NCBI RefSeq assembly: GCF_002278135.3
Contig: NZ_CP029425.2
Location: 2,208,001-2,272,000, forward strand
Origin: Bradyrhizobium ottawaense
Lineage (GTDB): Bacteria > Pseudomonadota > Alphaproteobacteria > Rhizobiales > Xanthobacteraceae
DNA length: 64,000 nt
Reading direction: 5' to 3'
Shown here: positions 60,442-64,000 of the stretch, in pieces
How positions within the stretch are numbered: the stretch's first letter is position 1
Layout: the number at the start of each line of letters is the position of its first letter
Position numbers and translations under genes: made by a program
Notes under the pieces: model-generated
What the model was told of the DNA's origin: nothing
Seen by the model: the letters and a program-made list of their open reading frames with translations, nothing else
Database searches by the model: none

Positions 60442-61254
60442 ATGGAAGATCATCCGCTTCTTGACATCGTGACGAAATGGCCCGGTCGCCGGCCGACGCA
60501 AGCCGCGTTCGAGGCGCTTGGGTTCTCGCTCCACAGGGCGCGGCAGGACGAGCTCATTCAATTCTGTGGAACGGAGTGCTCGGACCTGCTCTACCGATAT
60601 TGGGACGAAGTCGCTCTTGAAACGATGCAGTCGCTTGGACAGGGCAATCCCGACGGACGAACCTTCGTCATCATGCCGAAAAATCGTTCCGCCTTGCTGG
60701 ACGAACTCTTCGCCGCCAGAGATTTTGTCGAGCCGCCATTCGTCGCCCCGCCACTCGTGAGATGCGTGTTCGAGCACCTTCGGAAAGTCTATGGGGACCA
60801 GGAGTTCCGCGAGAACCGGGTCGCCCATCTGGATCGGTTGCAAAGGGCGGAAGCCGAGCGTCTGCGCATTGATCCAGGCGGTGGACTTCGAATGAAAAAG
60901 GACGTCATTCCCTTCCTGGAAGAGTTTTGCGGCGTGCTGGGATTTGAAGGCCGTTCCCGGAATCGATGGCAGAAAAAGGTCGGCGGCTGCCTTGTCTTCG
61001 AGATTGGCGTTTGGCTCGGCGGAAATGCCTTTCGCATGTGGTCTCCGCTCAAGTTTCGCATCGTCCACGTGCGCGAGCCAAAATACGCATTCGAGACTGA
61101 GGGAGGCGCTGTGTTGGGCCGGCTCATCCCCGGAGCGGACTTGTATGGGCGATGGGGCAGCGATCTTGAATATGTTCTCGGCATCAGGGCTCTCATCGAG
61201 CTGTTCAATGTCGTCGCTGGCACGTTCGAGGATGCTCTAGCGAGCGGTTCCTGA
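60442..61254 (+). CDS. Hypothetical protein, 270 residues
   Basis: The protein starts MEDHPLLDIVTKWPGRRPTQAAFEALGFSLHRARQDELIQ. No signal peptide or obvious membrane helix is visible. The mid-part has VIMPKNRSALLDELFAARDFVEPPF and a run of charged helices (ENRVAHLDRLQRAEAERLRID); the end has ADLYGRWGSDLEYVLGIRALIELF. I recognise no family or motif. The gene seems less GC-rich than its neighbours and is flanked by a long palindrome and a repeat-rich gap, so recent gain is possible. Function unknown. Confidence 0.6.
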   Translation: MEDHPLLDIVTKWPGRRPTQAAFEALGFSLHRARQDELIQFCGTECSDLLYRYWDEVALETMQSLGQGNPDGRTFVIMPKNRSALLDELFAARDFVEPPFVAPPLVRCVFEHLRKVYGDQEFRENRVAHLDRLQRAEAERLRIDPGGGLRMKKDVIPFLEEFCGVLGFEGRSRNRWQKKVGGCLVFEIGVWLGGNAFRMWSPLKFRIVHVREPKYAFETEGGAVLGRLIPGADLYGRWGSDLEYVLGIRALIELFNVVAGTFEDALASGS

Positions 61255-61713
61255 AACGGTTGCTCGTGAGTCCCGTCGGGCAAAACACCCGCAACCCGTC
61301 AACCCCTCCGCGCAAAAATATTCCACTTTACCGAAATTCGGAATTGCGGCATACATCGAAGCAGCCCGGCCCGACGAAGAGGGGCGGTTCGCGAGTCGTT
61401 CGAGACGCGGGCCGGGTTGCGGTGGACGCGGCAGCGTCGTGCGCGAGAGGCGTGGGCAGGGCGGGTAGTCCCTGTGAGCCCGAGGCTTCGTGCGGACGAG
61501 CGGCGCTGAAGTTCGGCGAAGCCTCTTGGCGAAGCCGGATGAGCTGCGTACGGCAAAACCGTGTGGTCCTGGCCGTCGTTGCCACGGTCAAGCCTGTCGC
61601 GGAGATGTGCGCGAGCCCAACCGGGCAGACGGCATCATCCAATTCGCGGGGCGAGGGAGGCCAGAGGGAAAGTTCGGCTCCCGGGAGATCACGGCATAAG
61701 CCGTCCGACCATC

Positions 61714-61826
61714 GCGCAGGGAAGGCCGTGTGTTCGGCCGCACCTGTATGCCGCTGTGCAGTCCTTTTGCGCTATCTGCGCACAGCGGACCGCGGGTGCC
61801 AAGCCGGCACCCGGCCTTCCCTGCGC
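61714..61826. repeat. Branched palindromic element, possible structured RNA
   Basis: An exact 14-bp outer stem (61714-61727 with 61813-61826) encloses at least two hairpins: 61751-61759 with 61780-61788 (9 bp) and 61794-61800 with 61806-61812 (7 bp). The second hairpin stacks directly on the outer stem. The fold is multi-branched. It resembles a dispersed repeat I recall from Bradyrhizobium; whether it is transcribed is unknown. Confidence 0.65.
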
Positions 61827-61940
61827 CCTCTTTCCTTGGGGGCGACGGAGAGAGCAAAGCTCGGGCGAGATGCGTCGCGAGGCTGAGGTGTGTCTGCGAT
61901 TCAAAATGCGAGTCGGAAGGGCAACTGCTGCCTCATACTC

Positions 61941-62020
61941 CGTCATTGCGAGCGCAGCGAAGCAATCCAGACTGTCACCGCGGAGGCATTCCGGATTGCT
62001 TCGCTGCGCTCGCAATGACG
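61941..62020. repeat. Dispersed palindrome, copy 2, perfect 28-bp arms
   Basis: 61941-61968 is the exact reverse complement of 61993-62020. The family is the same as the degenerate copy at 16022-16108. It lies in the non-coding region downstream of the MoxR gene. Confidence 0.9.
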
Positions 62021-62054
62021 GTGTGGAGAAAGCGGCGCACCGAACTCTACTCTC

Positions 62055-62192
62055 GTGCCCCGGACGCAGCGCAGCGTCTCTTGACGGTGCGCTGCAGAGC
62101 CGGGGCCCATGTCGCCGCATTGTACCGTGTCGCCTACCGGGTCCCGGCTCTGCGCAGCAGCGTTGCACGCTGCAGCGCGTCCGGGACACGGG
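62055..62192. repeat. Composite palindromic repeat, copy 2
   Basis: The part 62055-62108 closely matches the reverse complement of 23591-23644, and the part from about 62138 matches that of 23504-23557. It ends four bases before the stop codon of the MoxR gene and may terminate its transcript. Confidence 0.75.
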
Positions 62193-62196
62193 AAGG

Positions 62197-63039
62197 TCAC
62201 ACTTCCCGTCTGCTCAAGAATGCCAGCCGCTCGAACAGATGCACGTCCTGCTCGTTCTTCAGCAGCGCGCCGTGCAGCGGCGGGATCAGCTTGCGCGGGT
62301 CGCGTTCCCTCAGCTGCTCGACGCTCATGTCCTCGTTGAGCAGCAGCTTGAGCCAGTCCAGAAGCTCCGACGTCGACGGCTTCTTCTTCAGGCCGGGCAC
62401 CTCGCGCACCTCGAAGAAGATGCGCAGCGCTTCCTCGACCAGGCGCTTCTTGATGCCGGGGAAGTGGACGTCGACGATGCGGCCCATCGTGTCGGCGTCG
62501 GGGAACTTGATGTAGTGGAAGAAGCAGCGGCGCAGGAACGCGTCCGGCAGCTCCTTCTCGTTGTTGGAGGTGATCATCATGATCGGGCGCTGCTTGGCCT
62601 TGATCGTCTCGCCGGTCTCGTAGACATGGAATTCCATGCGGTCGAGCTCGAGCAGGAGGTCGTTCGGGAATTCGATGTCGGCCTTGTCGATCTCGTCGAT
62701 CAAGAGCACCGGCCGCTGCTCGGCGGTGAAGGCGTCCCACAGCTTGCCGCGCTTGATGTAGTTCTTGATGTCGGACACCCTGCTATCACCGAGCTGGCTG
62801 TCGCGCAGGCGCGACACCGCGTCGTATTCGTAGAGGCCCTGCTGCGCCTTGGTGGTGGACTTGATGTGCCAGGTCAGCAGCGGCGCCTTCAGAGCCTTCG
62901 CGACTTCCTCCGCCAGCACCGTCTTGCCGGTGCCGGGCTCACCCTTGATGAGGAGCGGGCGCTCGAGCACGATCGAGGCATTGACGGCGACCTTGAGATC
63001 GTCGGTCGCAACATAGTCCTTGGTGCCGGTAAATTTCAT
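62197..63039 (-). CDS. MoxR-family AAA+ ATPase
   Basis: The 280-residue protein has Walker A GEPGTGKT (33-40), Walker B VLLIDEIDKAD, sensor 1 IMMITSNNEKELPDAFLRRC with the Arg finger, and the C-terminal lid. MoxR ATPases act as chaperones that assemble or activate partner complexes, usually with a VWA-domain protein. I chose the ATG at 63039, preceded by AAGGA. A VWA gene lies on the other side of a small membrane protein gene, but is divergent. Confidence 0.93.
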   Translation of the reverse strand: MKFTGTKDYVATDDLKVAVNASIVLERPLLIKGEPGTGKTVLAEEVAKALKAPLLTWHIKSTTKAQQGLYEYDAVSRLRDSQLGDSRVSDIKNYIKRGKLWDAFTAEQRPVLLIDEIDKADIEFPNDLLLELDRMEFHVYETGETIKAKQRPIMMITSNNEKELPDAFLRRCFFHYIKFPDADTMGRIVDVHFPGIKKRLVEEALRIFFEVREVPGLKKKPSTSELLDWLKLLLNEDMSVEQLRERDPRKLIPPLHGALLKNEQDVHLFERLAFLSRREV

Positions 63040-63134
63040 CGCGTGTCCTTGGGTCATCGTCGGCGAGAGGCGTCGGCCCCGTCGCGACAAGCGAACGGCC
63101 GCTCGCGGCGGCTGTTCCTGGTTCGGTCAGGCTT

Positions 63135-63380
63135 TCAGACCCGTTTTATCAGCGAAAGGATGACGAGCACAATCACCGCGCCGATCGTGGCGTCCACGAT
63201 GGCGCCGACCGTGCCCGTTGCCAGCTGGATGTGCAGTTGGGGCAACACCCAGCTTGCGACCAGCGCGCCGATGATGCCGACGACGATGTTGCCGATCAGT
63301 CCAAATCCCGCCCCGTGGACAATCTTGCCCGCAAGCCAGCCCGCGATCGCACCGATGATGAGTGCTGCGACAATTCCCAT
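63135..63380 (-). CDS. GlsB/YeaQ/YmgE stress-response membrane protein
   Basis: The 81-residue protein has three hydrophobic helices with many Gly residues: MGIVAALIIGAIAGWLAGKI, GLIGNIVVGIIGALVASWVL and GAIVDATIGAVIVLVILSLI. This is the transglycosylase-associated (GlsB/YeaQ) family pattern, and the length is typical. I chose the ATG at 63380 with GGGGAC upstream; a TTG five codons earlier is possible. It lies between the MoxR gene and the VWA gene. Confidence 0.92.
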   Translation of the reverse strand: MGIVAALIIGAIAGWLAGKIVHGAGFGLIGNIVVGIIGALVASWVLPQLHIQLATGTVGAIVDATIGAVIVLVILSLIKRV

Positions 63381-63503
63381 TGCAAACGTCCCCAAAACAA
63401 CCCCGTGAGGGCCCCAATTCTAGAGCAAAAAGCTTCGCGGTCCAGCACCCCGCGGCGGTCTCCGCCCCTTGACGTCAGCCACCCGACGGGCAATCTGTCA
63501 CCC

Positions 63504-64000
63504 ATGTTCCTGCAATTCTTCACTTCTCTGCGCGATGCGCAGGTCCCCGTGACGCTGCGCGAATACCTCACGCTGATGGAGGCGCTCGACGCTGACCTGT
63601 CGGATTATTCGGTGGAAAATTTCTACTACCTGTCGCGCACCTCGCTGGTGAAGGACGAGCGCAACCTCGACAAGTTCGACCGCGTCTTCGGCACGGTGTT
63701 CAAGGGCCTGGAAAACCTGCTCGACGCCATGGAGAAGGCGGAGATCCCCGAGGAGTGGCTGAAGAAGCTCGCCGAAAAATACCTGACTGACGAAGAGAAG
63801 AAGCAGATCGAGGCCATGGGCTGGGACAAGCTCATGGAGACCCTGAAGAAGCGCCTCGAAGAGCAGAAGGGGCGGCACCAGGGGGGCTCGAAGTGGATCG
63901 GCACCGCCGGCACCTCGCCGTTCGGCGCCCACGGTTACAATCCCGAGGGCGTGCGCATCGGCCAGGAGAAGAACCGCAACAACCGCGCCGTGAAGGTGTG
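63504..64000 (+). CDS. VWA-domain (CoxE-like) protein, cut by window edge
   Basis: An open frame starts at ATG 63504 and runs to the end of the window without a stop (165 codons seen). The sequence (MFLQFFTSLRDAQVPVTLREYLTLMEALDADL, then YFLS-like YYLSRTSLVKDERNLDKFDRVFGTVFKGLE) matches the N-terminal part of CoxE-like/VWA proteins that partner MoxR ATPases. A Lys/Glu-rich helix follows. The MIDAS motif expected further on is outside the window. It is divergent from the GlsB gene. Confidence 0.85.
   Translation, partial: MFLQFFTSLRDAQVPVTLREYLTLMEALDADLSDYSVENFYYLSRTSLVKDERNLDKFDRVFGTVFKGLENLLDAMEKAEIPEEWLKKLAEKYLTDEEKKQIEAMGWDKLMETLKKRLEEQKGRHQGGSKWIGTAGTSPFGAHGYNPEGVRIGQEKNRNNRAVKV

Larger units (their letters stand above)
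61255..62196. other. Long non-coding, repeat-rich region
   Basis: About 940 bases between a plus-strand gene and the end of the MoxR gene hold no supported protein gene. They contain a branched-fold element (61714-61826), a perfect palindrome (61941-62020) and a composite palindrome (62055-62192). The first 450 bases show no recognisable feature apart from a small stem at about 61691-61704. Confidence 0.7.

Noticed and set aside
61714..61826. tRNA or tmRNA reading of the cloverleaf-like element
   Set aside because: The outer stem is twice the length of an acceptor stem and there is no anticodon or T-loop consensus.

Overview
The window is GC-rich, coding-dense DNA from an alphaproteobacterium, most likely Bradyrhizobium or a close relative in the Nitrobacteraceae. 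The strongest clue is the gene at 18478-19647, whose length and active-site residue numbers match the D-tartrate dehydratase described from Bradyrhizobium japonicum. A complete pqqABCDE operon, an intracellular PHA depolymerase, two class III nucleotide cyclases and many palindromic dispersed repeats fit the same group. I see no tRNA, rRNA, insertion sequence, prophage or CRISPR array.

Layout. 0-3 kb: an ArsR-regulated SRPBCC operon with a duplicated palindromic operator, then two exported small proteins. 3.3-5.4 kb: a class III cyclase fused to a SUMF1-like domain, and a DUF4399 protein. 5.4-10.2 kb: a three-gene 2-oxoacid oxidoreductase (korC-korA-korB order of transcription), apparently with its own NAD(P)H-linked FAD/Fe-S subunit. 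10.4-15.5 kb: pqqA (26 codons), pqqB, C, D, E, a prolyl aminopeptidase overlapping pqqE, and a dimeric-barrel protein. 15.7-19.6 kb: DUF6894, amidase, glutathione peroxidase, DUF3297 and tarD. 19.8-26 kb: malonyl-CoA decarboxylase, a divergent AraC/MFS pair and a CPA2 antiporter with stress-protein domains. 26-30.4 kb: an RND efflux pump. 30.7-36 kb: solute-binding protein, epimerase-like protein, an unknown exported protein, and a flavin monooxygenase plus cupin divergent from an AraC regulator.

37-41.3 kb: a hybrid histidine kinase, a frameshifted FAD amino-acid-oxidase-like gene and a hydroxyacid dehydrogenase. 41.7-42.3 kb: a small membrane protein gene split by an in-frame amber codon. 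42.6-51.6 kb is the signalling core: a SAM-cyclase-AAA-TPR protein, then an operon of HlyD-like protein, cellulose-synthase-like glycosyltransferase with PilZ domain, and PAS-GGDEF diguanylate cyclase. The enzyme making c-di-GMP and a protein predicted to bind it are translationally coupled, suggesting a self-contained exopolysaccharide switch. 51.6-60.3 kb: phaZ, GST, small unknown proteins, an enolase-superfamily enzyme divergent from an AraC/GyrI regulator, an SMP-30 lactonase, a GNAT acetyltransferase and a GMC oxidoreductase. 60.4-64 kb: an unknown protein, about 940 bases of non-coding DNA packed with palindromes (one could fold as a branched RNA), a MoxR ATPase, a GlsB-type membrane protein and the start of a VWA protein cut by the window edge.

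Intergenic gaps hold at least ten palindromic repeats, several related to each other across the window. Function calls rest on motifs read by eye and on family knowledge; no database search was run.
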